From NCBI GenBank assembly GCA_050692985.1, contig JBOGVZ010000030.1, positions 1 to 8,439 of the forward strand: DNA of 8,439 bases, in the 5' to 3' direction. The notes beneath the pieces are model-generated. The model was not told the origin of the DNA, ran no database searches, and saw only the letters and a program-made list of their open reading frames with translations. This DNA comes from JBOGVZ01 sp050692985. GTDB taxonomy: Bacteria; Actinomycetota; UBA4738; CALAEC01. This document shows, in pieces, positions 1-6,888 of the stretch (position 1 is its first letter; every line of letters begins with the position of its first letter). Both the position numbers and the translations under genes were made by a program.

Positions 1-513
1 GCTCCAGACGATCCGCAGGTCAGGGGGCCTCTCCGGCCTCCTGAAGTCTTTCCGGCCCCGGTTCTGGGCACATTTGGTCCTACGACGACCACACCGAGCT
101 GTTCGGCCGCGAGGACCTCGTCCGGCACTTCGACCTCAAGCGGGTGAGCCGGAACCCGGCGATGTTCGACCAGGAGAAGCTGGACTGGCTGAACGGCCAC
201 TACCTCCGGGAGGCGGACACCGATCGGCTGGCGGGCCTCCTGGGGGAACAGGGCCCGGAAGCTGCTGGAGGGGCAGGGGGAGTACCTGGCAGCGGTGGCC
301 GATCGGCTGGATGCGCTCGACGATTGGTCGATCGAGTCGACCCACGCCGCCCTGGAGGCGCTGGCCGAGGAGCGCGGGCTGTCGAAGACGAAGGCGTTCC
401 AGCCGATCCGGGCGGCCGTGACCTTCTCGAACGTGTCGCCGCCGCTGTTCGAGTCGCTGGCCCTCCTCGGCCGGGAGCGCTCATTGACCCGGATCAGGGC
501 CGCGGGATCCTAG
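1..513 (+). pseudogene. gltX: Glutamyl-tRNA synthetase, decayed C-terminal remnant
   Basis: Glutamyl-tRNA synthetase charges tRNA-Glu in the cytoplasm. Only the part after the catalytic core is visible. Frame 3 from base 75 reads WSYDDHTELFGREDLV, then FDQEKLDWLNGHYLRE, the family's 'LLGWSYDD...FD.EKLDWLNGHYIR' block. Near bases 235-256 the reading moves to frame 1, which gives RLDALDDWSIESTHAALEAL and then KAFQPIRAAVT and VSPPLFESLALLGRER, the normal C-terminus, ending at TAG 511-513. About 50 residues of the anticodon-binding region usually found between these blocks are missing, so the frame change coincides with an internal deletion. Upstream of base 75, frame 3 has a stop at 42-44, and the expected 'LPEALLNYLALLG' is recognisable only as degraded traces in other frames. 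The catalytic HIGH and KMSKS motifs are not in the window, and I cannot tell whether they lie upstream. A working copy should exist elsewhere. Assembly error could explain a single indel but not the missing block. Confidence 0.82.
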
Positions 514-552
514 CCTGGTCGACAGCGCATCCGGGCGATCGATCCGAGGCCT

Positions 553-705
553 CTAGGGCAAGCCGTCCGGTGGCCAGAACGCGGGTGGCTCACGATACTC
601 CCGCTCGTGGTAGTCGTCGATGCCCCGTTGGTGCCGGCGCACCAACCACGCGATTAGCAGGATTGCTCCGATCGATCCGCCAACCAGGATCAGCGTGTAC
701 CACAT
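553..705 (-). CDS. Small single-span membrane protein, 50 residues
   Basis: This short reading frame encodes a 50-residue protein. It opens with MWYTLILVGGSIGAILLIAW, a membrane segment at about residues 2-22. LVRRHQRG follows, a positive stop-transfer patch that predicts a cytoplasmic C-terminus. The tail is charged and aromatic (DDYHEREYREPP) and ends PPDGLP at TAG 553-555. The ATG at 705 fits because the hydrophobic segment starts right after it. The ribosome-binding site is weak, with only GAG-rich sequence (GAGAGCGAG) upstream. The gene converges on the gltX remnant and lies 61 bases downstream of the HNH gene on the same strand, so the two could share a transcript. I do not recognise a family. 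The membrane-basic-polar layout argues that it is real. The role is unknown. Confidence 0.6.
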   Translation of the reverse strand: MWYTLILVGGSIGAILLIAWLVRRHQRGIDDYHEREYREPPAFWPPDGLP

Positions 706-766
706 CGTGAACTCGCTCTCACTGAAACCTAGCAGGGCGGACCTCCGGGCGCTAACCGCCCCGCGG

Positions 767-1897
767 CTAGGTCAGGAGGCGTTCCCTCGCCCCCCGGGCG
801 AGACCACCAGGCATGGTACGGAGGGGCCGGCCGCCGGCGTCGTGGAACCGGAGGTTCCGGGCCGGATGGCCGCTGGTCCGCCAGCCCCCATCGTGGATGA
901 GAGTGTGGTGCGCGTGGCACAACAGCACCAGGTTGTCGAGGTTGGTCGCTCCCCCGTCCGCCCAGTGGACCAGGTGGTGGGCCTTCAGCCACCGCTTCCG
1001 CTCACATCCGGGGAACCGGCACGCCGCCCCGTCCCGGTGCCTGAGCACCCGAAGAAGAGATCCGGGGACCGCCCGCCCCCGGCGGCCGATCCCCACCGGA
1101 CGCCCCCCGGACTCCAGGACCCACTCGATCCGCCCGTCGCAGGCCAGCCGGCGGATGCTCTCCGGGGCCAGTCGCTGCCCGCCCTCGGTCTCCGCGAGCC
1201 ACGGGCCCGTCCCGGGCTCCTCCCCGGCCAGGACCTCCGCCCCGGCGTGGACCACCATGGTGGCCGGCTCGGGCTCCCCCGTGGCCAGGTCCACCAGCGC
1301 GTCGGCCAGGCGGGCTCCGGAGGGGTCGGCGGCGTCCGAATGGCTGGGGAGAGTCTCGGCCCGGCCATGGATCGCGGCCTGGAGGGCCGTTCCCTCCTCG
1401 GCCGGGAGCATCCCTTCCAGCCATAACACCGATCGATCGTGGTCCCAGTCCAGGGCGAGGTACCGCTCCCGTCGAGTCTCCTCCGCCTCCCGGACCCGGA
1501 CCCGCTCGTGTCGGCGGGCCTCCCGCCACAGCGAGGCCGGGCGCAGTTCGGGAGCCTTCTCGGCCCACCTCTGGTCCGTGTCGGGGGAGGCGAACCGCGT
1601 CAGCGGACGGAGCTGGTCCCAGGACAGCTTCCCGCCGGCGTAGGCGTCGGCGATCCGGGGGAGCCCTTCCAGGGCGTGGGCAACCCGGACCCACTCCCGG
1701 GCCGAGCTCCAGGCCAGCCCGTACCGCCCGGCCAGCCAAGAGCTCATGGAGGTGGCCCCGTCCCGGCGCCACAGTCCCCGGCGGTCGAAGGCGGCCACCA
1801 CCCGGAGGGCCTCGGCCGAGGCCGCCACCATCACCGCGGCGGCCCGGTCCAGGGCGTCGGTCAGGTCTCCGGAGGTCCGCGGGGCCGCGAATTCCAT
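767..1897 (-). CDS. DUF222 / HNH endonuclease domain protein (13E12 family)
   Basis: This is a 376-residue protein of the actinobacterial DUF222-HNH ('13E12 repeat') family, predicted metal-dependent nucleases often found in many copies per genome, whose biological role is unsettled. DUF222 spans about residues 15-260 and includes the usual helical stretch with SSWLAGRYGLAWSSAREWVR. The HNH domain is at about 288-340. CRFPGC (C293, C298) pairs with C327 and H330 as a likely structural zinc site. AHHLVHW (H307, H308, H311), N319/N322 and H335 form the beta-beta-alpha-metal core. All key residues are present, so it looks intact. I start at ATG 1897: the frame is open for 51 more codons upstream, but that stretch has no family similarity and runs antisense over the neighbouring small gene. 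TAGAAT lies 7 bases before the ATG, suggesting a leaderless message. The neighbours suggest no pathway. Confidence 0.88.
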   Translation of the reverse strand: MEFAAPRTSGDLTDALDRAAAVMVAASAEALRVVAAFDRRGLWRRDGATSMSSWLAGRYGLAWSSAREWVRVAHALEGLPRIADAYAGGKLSWDQLRPLTRFASPDTDQRWAEKAPELRPASLWREARRHERVRVREAEETRRERYLALDWDHDRSVLWLEGMLPAEEGTALQAAIHGRAETLPSHSDAADPSGARLADALVDLATGEPEPATMVVHAGAEVLAGEEPGTGPWLAETEGGQRLAPESIRRLACDGRIEWVLESGGRPVGIGRRGRAVPGSLLRVLRHRDGAACRFPGCERKRWLKAHHLVHWADGGATNLDNLVLLCHAHHTLIHDGGWRTSGHPARNLRFHDAGGRPLRTMPGGLARGARERLLT

Positions 1898-1904
1898 AGC
1901 TGTG

Positions 1905-1910
1905 ATTCTA
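1905..1910 (-). promoter_or_regulatory. Candidate -10 element for a leaderless HNH gene transcript
   Basis: On the minus strand TAGAAT (pattern TANNNT) is followed by exactly 7 bases, CACAGCT, and then the ATG at 1897. This spacing would put the transcription start at the A of the start codon, a common leaderless arrangement in actinobacteria. No purine-rich ribosome-binding site precedes the ATG, which fits. I see no convincing -35 at 16-18 bases. The call is inferred from spacing only. Confidence 0.4.
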
Positions 1911-1985
1911 GGACGGGGGTCTGACACGAACCCCCCGACACCCGCCGGCCGATGGCTCGACCCGGTGGTCCATACTCCGGGAGCG

Positions 1986-2116
1986 ATGCAGGGGATCAGG
2001 GGCCTCGGCGTGGTGTTCTTCCCGCTGGCCGCGGTGGTCACGTTCTTCACCGGCTGGGCGCTGAGCGGCGAGCTCCTGCGCGGTGGTGGCGCGAGACCCG
2101 CCGTCGCAAGCAGTAG
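1986..2116 (+). pseudogene. Small membrane protein gene, probably frameshifted by one missing base
   Basis: From ATG 1986 the frame reads MQGIRGLGVVFFPLAAVV and then TFFTGWALSGELLR, a clear membrane segment at about residues 7-25. All of the first 32 codons end in G or C, as in real genes here. After about base 2081 that bias disappears and the literal frame continues as a low-complexity basic tail (GRRSKGPRAPRSSRSSPR) to TGA 2172-2174, running over the 3' end of the RTX gene on the other strand. In the -1 frame the same DNA reads ARWWRETRRRKQ and stops at TAG 2114-2116, a more natural basic ending that also stops short of the RTX gene. One lost base near 2076-2081 therefore explains the data and gives a product of about 43 residues. 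GGGAG lies only two bases before the ATG, closer than usual. The gene diverges from the HNH gene. Family and role are unknown, and a sequencing error is possible. Confidence 0.45.
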
Positions 2117-2136
2117 CGGCCGTCGTTCGAAGGGGC

Positions 2137-2826
2137 CTAGGGCGCCTCGCAGCTCGAGGTCGTCTCCCCGTTGAGGCAGGTATCGAAGCCGCCGCCGCCC
2201 GCGAGGTCGTCGGTGCCCGTGCCGCCATCGAGGGTGTCGTCCTGGCCACCGCCGGCGAGCGAGTCGTCGCCGGGCTCGCCGGTGAGGGTGTCCTCGCCGC
2301 TTCCGCCGGAGAGCGAGTCGTTCCCGATGAAGCCGCCGACTGCGTCGTCGCCCGCTCCACCCGAGGCCGTGTCGTCTCCCTGGAAGCCCTGAACGAGGTC
2401 GTTTCCGCTCCCTCCGGAGAGCGTGTTGTCGCCGAAGTCGCTGGCGAACACGACGTCGTCGCCAGAGCCACCGGAGACCACGTCATCCCCGGTGTTCCCC
2501 GGCCCGCAACAGCCCAGGACGCCCCCGTCGAGGAGGTCGTCCCCCGGACCGCCCTCGATCACGTCGTCGCCGTCGCCACCCTGAACGAGGTCATCATCGG
2601 GGCCCGCGCAGATCACGTCGTTGCCTCCACCGCCGGAGACGTTGTCGTCCCCACGCCCTGAGTCGATGACGTCGTCCCCGGGTGTCCCCACGATGACGTC
2701 CGGGCCCGAGGTCCCCGTGATGGTCACGGCCAGGCCGGCGCACGTCTCCGTCTGGGCTGCCGCGGATGGCGCGACGATGGCCGCGAGAGGTAGAGCCGCC
2801 ACAAGACCGATCAGGATCCTGCGCAC
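2137..2826 (-). CDS. Secreted RTX-repeat (hemolysin-type) calcium-binding protein
   Basis: The product is an exported, acidic, glycine- and aspartate-rich protein of 229 residues from GTG 2826. An in-frame ATG at 2841 would add five residues. I prefer the GTG because AGGGGG sits five bases before it, and the n-region then reads VRRILIGLVAALPLAAIVAP, a standard signal peptide cleaved near SAAA|QTETC. After a short Cys-containing lead come about 19 nonapeptide units of the GGxGxDxhx type (TPGDDVIDS, GDGDDVIEG, GSGNDLVQG), which fold as calcium-binding parallel beta-rolls. One unit is broken by GVLGCCGPGN. The end, FDTCLNGETTSSCEAP, is a typical Cys-paired cap. No enzymatic domain is present, so the protein is likely structural or surface-associated. 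It has its own promoter, separate from the upstream peptidase. Type I secretion of RTX proteins normally uses no N-terminal signal, so the Sec-type peptide marks this as the actinobacterial secreted variety. Confidence 0.85.
   Translation of the reverse strand: MRRILIGLVAALPLAAIVAPSAAAQTETCAGLAVTITGTSGPDVIVGTPGDDVIDSGRGDDNVSGGGGNDVICAGPDDDLVQGGDGDDVIEGGPGDDLLDGGVLGCCGPGNTGDDVVSGGSGDDVVFASDFGDNTLSGGSGNDLVQGFQGDDTASGGAGDDAVGGFIGNDSLSGGSGEDTLTGEPGDDSLAGGGQDDTLDGGTGTDDLAGGGGFDTCLNGETTSSCEAP
2182..2718 (-). repeat. RTX nonapeptide repeat region
   Basis: About 19 degenerate 27-base units encode the GGxGxDxhx motif inside the RTX protein. At DNA level they show as recurrent GGCGACGACGT-like words (ACGTCGTCGCC on the plus strand). 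The periodicity is interrupted once around bases 2488-2521, where GVLGCCGPGN replaces a standard unit. The units have diverged too far at DNA level to suggest recent expansion. Confidence 0.8.
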
Positions 2827-2869
2827 GAGAACCCCCTTCATCCGAGAACGCTCGACTCGTTTGGCACTG

Positions 2870-2898
2870 AGGTTAGGTAGAGCATCCGGACCGGTCAA
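2870..2898 (-). promoter_or_regulatory. Vegetative-type promoter of the RTX protein gene
   Basis: On the minus strand a -35 hexamer TTGACC (2893-2898, five of six matches to TTGACA) and a -10 hexamer TAACCT (2870-2875, four of six matches to TATAAT) are separated by 17 bases, the optimal spacing. Transcription would start near 2863, giving a leader of about 35 bases before the GTG at 2826. The element lies downstream of the terminator-like hairpin of the peptidase gene, so the RTX gene is likely transcribed independently. Confidence 0.6.
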
Positions 2899-2965
2899 TA
2901 GGCCGATCGGTTGCACTGTGAGCCAAATGGAGTACCGCGGGACCGCGGCCCCAGCGTGCCGGCGG

Positions 2966-2995
2966 CGGAGGTCCCGGCCGGAGCCGGGACCTCCG
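2966..2995 (-). terminator. Strong hairpin downstream of the M36 peptidase gene
   Basis: CGGAGGTCCCGGC pairs perfectly with GCCGGGACCTCCG, giving a 13-bp stem with a four-base loop (TCCG on the minus strand). It begins 8 bases after the TAG stop (3004-3006) of the peptidase gene. No run of T follows on either strand, so it is not a classical intrinsic terminator. It matches the U-tail-less hairpins described in actinobacteria, or it may protect the 3' end. A second small inverted repeat, CCGCGGGACCGCGG, lies nearby at about 2936-2949. Confidence 0.65.
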
Positions 2996-3003
2996 TTCCG
3001 CCG

Positions 3004-6000
3004 CTAGGCCACCTGCGTGGTCTCGGTGTCCTCGTTGTTCCCCGGGTTCGGGTCCTCCGGTGACTGCGCCGAGACGGTCACGGTGTTCACGATGGTCCCG
3101 TGGTCCGTGGGCTTCACCGTGATCGTGACCGTCACCACCTCGGCCGGGGCGAGGTCCCCCAGGGCGCAGGTCACGGTCCGCTTTGGGCCCTTGGCGGAGC
3201 AGCTTCCCTTCGTGGTGACCGCCCGGGAGAACCCGGCACCCTTGGGAAGGAAATCGGTCAGGGTCACCCCAATGGCGGCGTCGGGCCCTCCGTTGGTAAC
3301 CGTGATGATGTAGTCGAACTCCTGTCCCCGAACCGCCGGGTCCTGCGAGTCGGTCTTCGTCACCGACAGGTCGGCCTGGGGCGCCGGTGGGGTGGGGGGA
3401 GGCCCGAACGCCTGGAGCTCGGCCACGTGAACCTCCGAGCCGCGTTCGGCAAGAACCCCCGGCGGGTTGGGAACGGCGCAGTCGCTGGGACTGGTCGGAT
3501 CGGCTTCCTGCTCCCCCTTGAAGTTGGGGTTCCCGGTGCACTGGTTGTTCAGGACCACCAGTCGGAGGTGGGTGGCCTGGACCGTCGGGAACTCGAAGGT
3601 CCGCAGGACCATGTCCGGTGCCGCCGGTCGAGGGTTCACGCCGGGGAAAGCGTCGGCGGCGCTGGTGGCGACCGGGTTGAATGTGACCCCGTTTGTGGAT
3701 GCCTCCAGCCGGAACTGCCGGAGGGCGGTGAACCGGTTCTGGCCCGGGCCGAGCAGCGCGCTCACGTTCACCCGGTTGACCGGAACCGGGTCCGTCCCGG
3801 CCAGGTCGACGGTGACCTGGGGATTCACCAGGTCCACGGCCGGCCCACCACTCGGGTCGTCCCAGTTGGTTGCCTCCGTATCATCGATCAGGTCGACGTG
3901 AGCGCTCCCGTCACCCGTGGCCGTCGCTCCCTGGAACGTCGAGGCGACGTTGATCGGGAGCGTGAAGGTAACGGTGCTAGGTCCGGCGCCGAGCGTGTGC
4001 CGGAACCGCTGTGCACCGTACCCGTTGGCCTGGACGATGAACTCGTAGGTGTCCGGTACGAACTCGGCTCGGTTGTCCAGGTTGCTGGCCCCCGGCGGCT
4101 GGGACCCGTCCGCCGGACCGGTGGCCGGATCCGTGTCGGCGATGGGCGACACCCGAGCCTCGTAGTGGCCCACGAATATCCGGGCGCTGACCGGATTCCC
4201 GGCCTCGTCTGTGGCCGCGAAGCTGATCACGGCCTCACCCGAGCCGGGGATGCTGAAGTCCGGCTTCGGGTCCGTGTCGGAGGTCGAAGCGGTGTTCGTG
4301 CTGGTGGCGTTCTGGCCGAATCCTCGGACGGCGAAGGCGTTCCAGATCTCGTCCTGGTTTGCGCCTCCGAACCGCATCACATCGGCGGCCAGATACGCGT
4401 CCCTGGCGTCGAGCATCGATGGGGCCACCGGCATCAGCAGCATGGCGTCGAACACGATCTGGATCCACCGACGGTTCCCCGGGCACAGGTCCGCCGGGCG
4501 CTCGCCGTCGGCACAGGCCTCCTGGAGCTGCTGGTTCCCCGAGGGGAACTGGGCGTCGTACTTCTGGACCAGGGCCCGACGGATGTCGAAGTTGGTGGCG
4601 CTCCAGATCTCGCCATCGGCGTGGACCTGCGGCCCCGTGATGTCGTAGCCGAGATCGCTGAAATTCAACGGGTTGATCTGCGGGGTCACACCGGGCTGAG
4701 GGAACGCGCCGGTTCGGGCGAAGTTCATCCCGTAGTTGCGGATAGCTCGCTGCTGGTTGCCGGTGACGTAGGCGCCCACGCCGAACGGGTTCTCACCGGA
4801 GACCGGCACGAACCCGTACTCGTTCAGGTACTCGGCTGCGGAGAAGTCGCCGAAGCTCTCGCCCATGGCTCCGGCGTGGTGCCCGCCACGGGTGCCTCCC
4901 TTGCCGATCATGCGGTTCTCGGTGAGGTGCCCGTACTCGTGGCCGATCACGGCCATGTCGAAGTCGCCGTCCACGCAGGGCGCGTAGAAGGCTCCCGCCA
5001 GCGGCTCCCACAGGTACATGTTGGTGATGGGAGGTACCCCATCCGGCAGCGGGATCATGTTGGCGTTGTCCCGTCCGAGGTAGCTCGGGGCTCCGCCGGT
5101 CACCGCTCCGGCCTGGACGTCACCGAGCAGGGGGTCCCCCTCGGCGGTCCCGCCGGTGCCGAAGTTCGAGTCCTGGGCGTTCCAGCTTCGCTCAGTGAAG
5201 CCCAGGAAGTATGACCAGTCGTGCATCCGGTTGTGCATGGCGAACAGGTTCGCCGTCGCAGCGGACACGTCCTGGGTGACCCCCGGGGTGAACGCCGGGA
5301 GGCATTGCGTGGTGTGCCACTGGTTCGCCCACGGATAGATGTACTCGCGGTTCAGGCTGACCGGCCGGAACCCGGTGGGGCCTGGGCTCAGCGGGCTCAT
5401 CCAGGACTCCGCCGAGCTGGCGTTGTTCCCACGAGTGGTGAACGTGGGCGTGTTCGTACGGACGTCGAAGTCCCACGGGGCCCGGGAGGCCAGGTTCTTC
5501 ACCTCGCGGTCACAGTCGGGGATCGGGGTGCCGTCAGGGGTGGTCGACTCCCAGCACCACACCTCGCGAGTGTCGGTGTTGGGGTAGTTCCACGGGTACG
5601 CCTGCCCGCCGAGGTCCGGGTAGGCCGGGAACACCTTCCACTTGGGCGGGTACGGGGTGGCCGCGGAGGTCCCCTGAGGGCTGAACTGGATCGTCCCCGA
5701 GTAGTCGGCGGGGGCATCCCAGGTGGCGCCGTCCCCGAAATCGCACACGCGCACGGTGTAGGTGCCCTCCCCGGGATCGCCGGCCGCGGGCTCCCACAGC
5801 AGGACCTCCGGGCTGAACAGGGTGTCCTGCGAAGCAACGATGACGCCGTCGCGCAGGAGGTGGATGACCACGTCGTTCGTCGTCAGGGCGGCCTCGACCG
5901 TCACCGTGACGGCCCCGATGCGCTCGCCGCTCGACACCACCCATGGCCCATGGTCGGGGGCCCGGCAGCCCCCATCGGGCACCCCGGTCATGTTTCCGTT

Positions 6001-6882
6001 GAACACGTCGCCCAGCGGGTGCGACTCGTGGACCAGGTTCTTTCGGAGCAGGACGGCCCCGCTGGCCGCGTCGATGAAGTGCTGGTATGCGGTCTGGACC
6101 CCTCCCGCCCCGTCCAGGAGGATCGTCTCCCAAGCGGGACGGGCCCCGTCCTGGGGCGTGGGGACGGCCACCAGTCGGGCCCGCTGAGACATCGAGAAGC
6201 CCGAAACCGTGAACACGTGCCACTCCCGGTCGCGCTTCACTGTCCCGACAGCTGCGGCATCGGTGGCCCGCCCGACGTTCGCGGCCGCCCGGAGCCAGGC
6301 GTCGGTGGGCGACAGGGTGGGCTCTGTGGCCAGGCCGCCGTCGCCAGTGGCTTCAGAGGATGCGTATGCCACACCCCAGCCACGGTCGGCCGACCCATCA
6401 AGGCCCACCGTGAGCAGGCCACCCTCGGACGCCCCCAGGCCTCCGAACGTCTGCTGGAAGGTCACCGCATGGCCGTCGCTTCCCTCCAGGGGGGCATCGT
6501 TCAGCACGGCCAGGTTCTCTGTGGAGGACAGGCGGAACAGCGCGCGGTTCTGGTCCACCCAGGCTCGGGCGGCGTCGGCTGCCGTGGCGCCGGCGACTCC
6601 CGTGGCCAGATAGCCGCCGTCGCGGATCAGCGACCGGGGCGTCCCGAACCGGTTCCACGACACCCTGGCGCCCAGATCCTCGACCGCCGCGAGCTGCTGC
6701 GCGGTGGGATCGATCGAACCTTTCCTGGCGTCCAGGCTGCTCAGGCCGGCCGTTTCGAGGATGGAGGCGAATCCCCCGCTCGCTTTGCCCTTCAGCCCGG
6801 CCACGCTGGTGGACGAGCCGGCCAAGAGGCCGAGAAGAGCGATGCAGGCGAGCAGGGAGCGAAGGGGGCTTCGTCGAGACAT
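3004..6882 (-). CDS. Secreted M36-family (fungalysin-type) zinc metallopeptidase, multidomain
   Basis: This is a predicted exported endopeptidase of 1292 residues. Start ATG 6882 is set by AGGAGG six bases upstream and by the signal peptide right after it (SRRSPLRSLLACIALLGLLA, cleavage near SVA28|G). Residues 30-300 form a fungalysin-type propeptide, including AVTFQQTFGGLGASEGG. Residues 305-405 form a beta-rich insertion. The catalytic part is about 410-860: HEYGH at 648-652 gives zinc ligands H648 and H652 and catalytic E649, GESFGD supplies third ligand E675, and HADGEIW (754-760) matches the family's conserved GE-W block. A PEGA/carboxypeptidase-regulatory-like domain (880-978), an F5/8C-like carbohydrate-binding region (979-1160), a Pro linker and one DUF11 domain (1168-1290, DPNPGNN near the end) follow. 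There is no LPXTG motif or C-terminal membrane anchor, so it is probably released or held by its binding domains. It is intact. The substrate is unknown and is likely extracellular protein. Confidence 0.9.
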   Translation of the reverse strand: MSRRSPLRSLLACIALLGLLAGSSTSVAGLKGKASGGFASILETAGLSSLDARKGSIDPTAQQLAAVEDLGARVSWNRFGTPRSLIRDGGYLATGVAGATAADAARAWVDQNRALFRLSSTENLAVLNDAPLEGSDGHAVTFQQTFGGLGASEGGLLTVGLDGSADRGWGVAYASSEATGDGGLATEPTLSPTDAWLRAAANVGRATDAAAVGTVKRDREWHVFTVSGFSMSQRARLVAVPTPQDGARPAWETILLDGAGGVQTAYQHFIDAASGAVLLRKNLVHESHPLGDVFNGNMTGVPDGGCRAPDHGPWVVSSGERIGAVTVTVEAALTTNDVVIHLLRDGVIVASQDTLFSPEVLLWEPAAGDPGEGTYTVRVCDFGDGATWDAPADYSGTIQFSPQGTSAATPYPPKWKVFPAYPDLGGQAYPWNYPNTDTREVWCWESTTPDGTPIPDCDREVKNLASRAPWDFDVRTNTPTFTTRGNNASSAESWMSPLSPGPTGFRPVSLNREYIYPWANQWHTTQCLPAFTPGVTQDVSAATANLFAMHNRMHDWSYFLGFTERSWNAQDSNFGTGGTAEGDPLLGDVQAGAVTGGAPSYLGRDNANMIPLPDGVPPITNMYLWEPLAGAFYAPCVDGDFDMAVIGHEYGHLTENRMIGKGGTRGGHHAGAMGESFGDFSAAEYLNEYGFVPVSGENPFGVGAYVTGNQQRAIRNYGMNFARTGAFPQPGVTPQINPLNFSDLGYDITGPQVHADGEIWSATNFDIRRALVQKYDAQFPSGNQQLQEACADGERPADLCPGNRRWIQIVFDAMLLMPVAPSMLDARDAYLAADVMRFGGANQDEIWNAFAVRGFGQNATSTNTASTSDTDPKPDFSIPGSGEAVISFAATDEAGNPVSARIFVGHYEARVSPIADTDPATGPADGSQPPGASNLDNRAEFVPDTYEFIVQANGYGAQRFRHTLGAGPSTVTFTLPINVASTFQGATATGDGSAHVDLIDDTEATNWDDPSGGPAVDLVNPQVTVDLAGTDPVPVNRVNVSALLGPGQNRFTALRQFRLEASTNGVTFNPVATSAADAFPGVNPRPAAPDMVLRTFEFPTVQATHLRLVVLNNQCTGNPNFKGEQEADPTSPSDCAVPNPPGVLAERGSEVHVAELQAFGPPPTPPAPQADLSVTKTDSQDPAVRGQEFDYIITVTNGGPDAAIGVTLTDFLPKGAGFSRAVTTKGSCSAKGPKRTVTCALGDLAPAEVVTVTITVKPTDHGTIVNTVTVSAQSPEDPNPGNNEDTETTQVA

Positions 6883-6888
6883 CGTCGT

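Noticed and set aside
731..766. Possible terminator after the HNH gene (GGGCGG pairing with CCGCCC)
   Set aside because: The stem is only six bp with a 15-base loop and no T-run, too weak in GC-rich DNA.
620..1924. Several plus-strand open frames across the HNH gene
   Set aside because: They are antisense shadows of the DUF222/HNH gene, with low-complexity Pro/Arg/Gly products and no motifs.
2083..2661. Plus-strand repetitive frame rich in VV, GERVVA and similar words
   Set aside because: The periodicity is the reverse complement of the RTX repeats. It has no independent start signals.
2161..2740. CRISPR-like or tandem DNA repeat array
   Set aside because: The repetition is coding and degenerate (27-base RTX units), with no identical direct repeats or spacers.
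3100..5214. Long open frame (704 codons) on the plus strand across the peptidase gene, and a similar one at 5221-6972
   Set aside because: Both are antisense to a gene with clear domains and catalytic motifs. The products are Arg/Gly/Val-rich without recognisable families, as expected from GC-rich third positions.
6844..6846. Possible lipobox (LLAC) in the peptidase signal peptide
   Set aside because: The cysteine is at residue 13, leaving too short a hydrophobic core. A standard signal-peptidase I site near SVA|G fits better.
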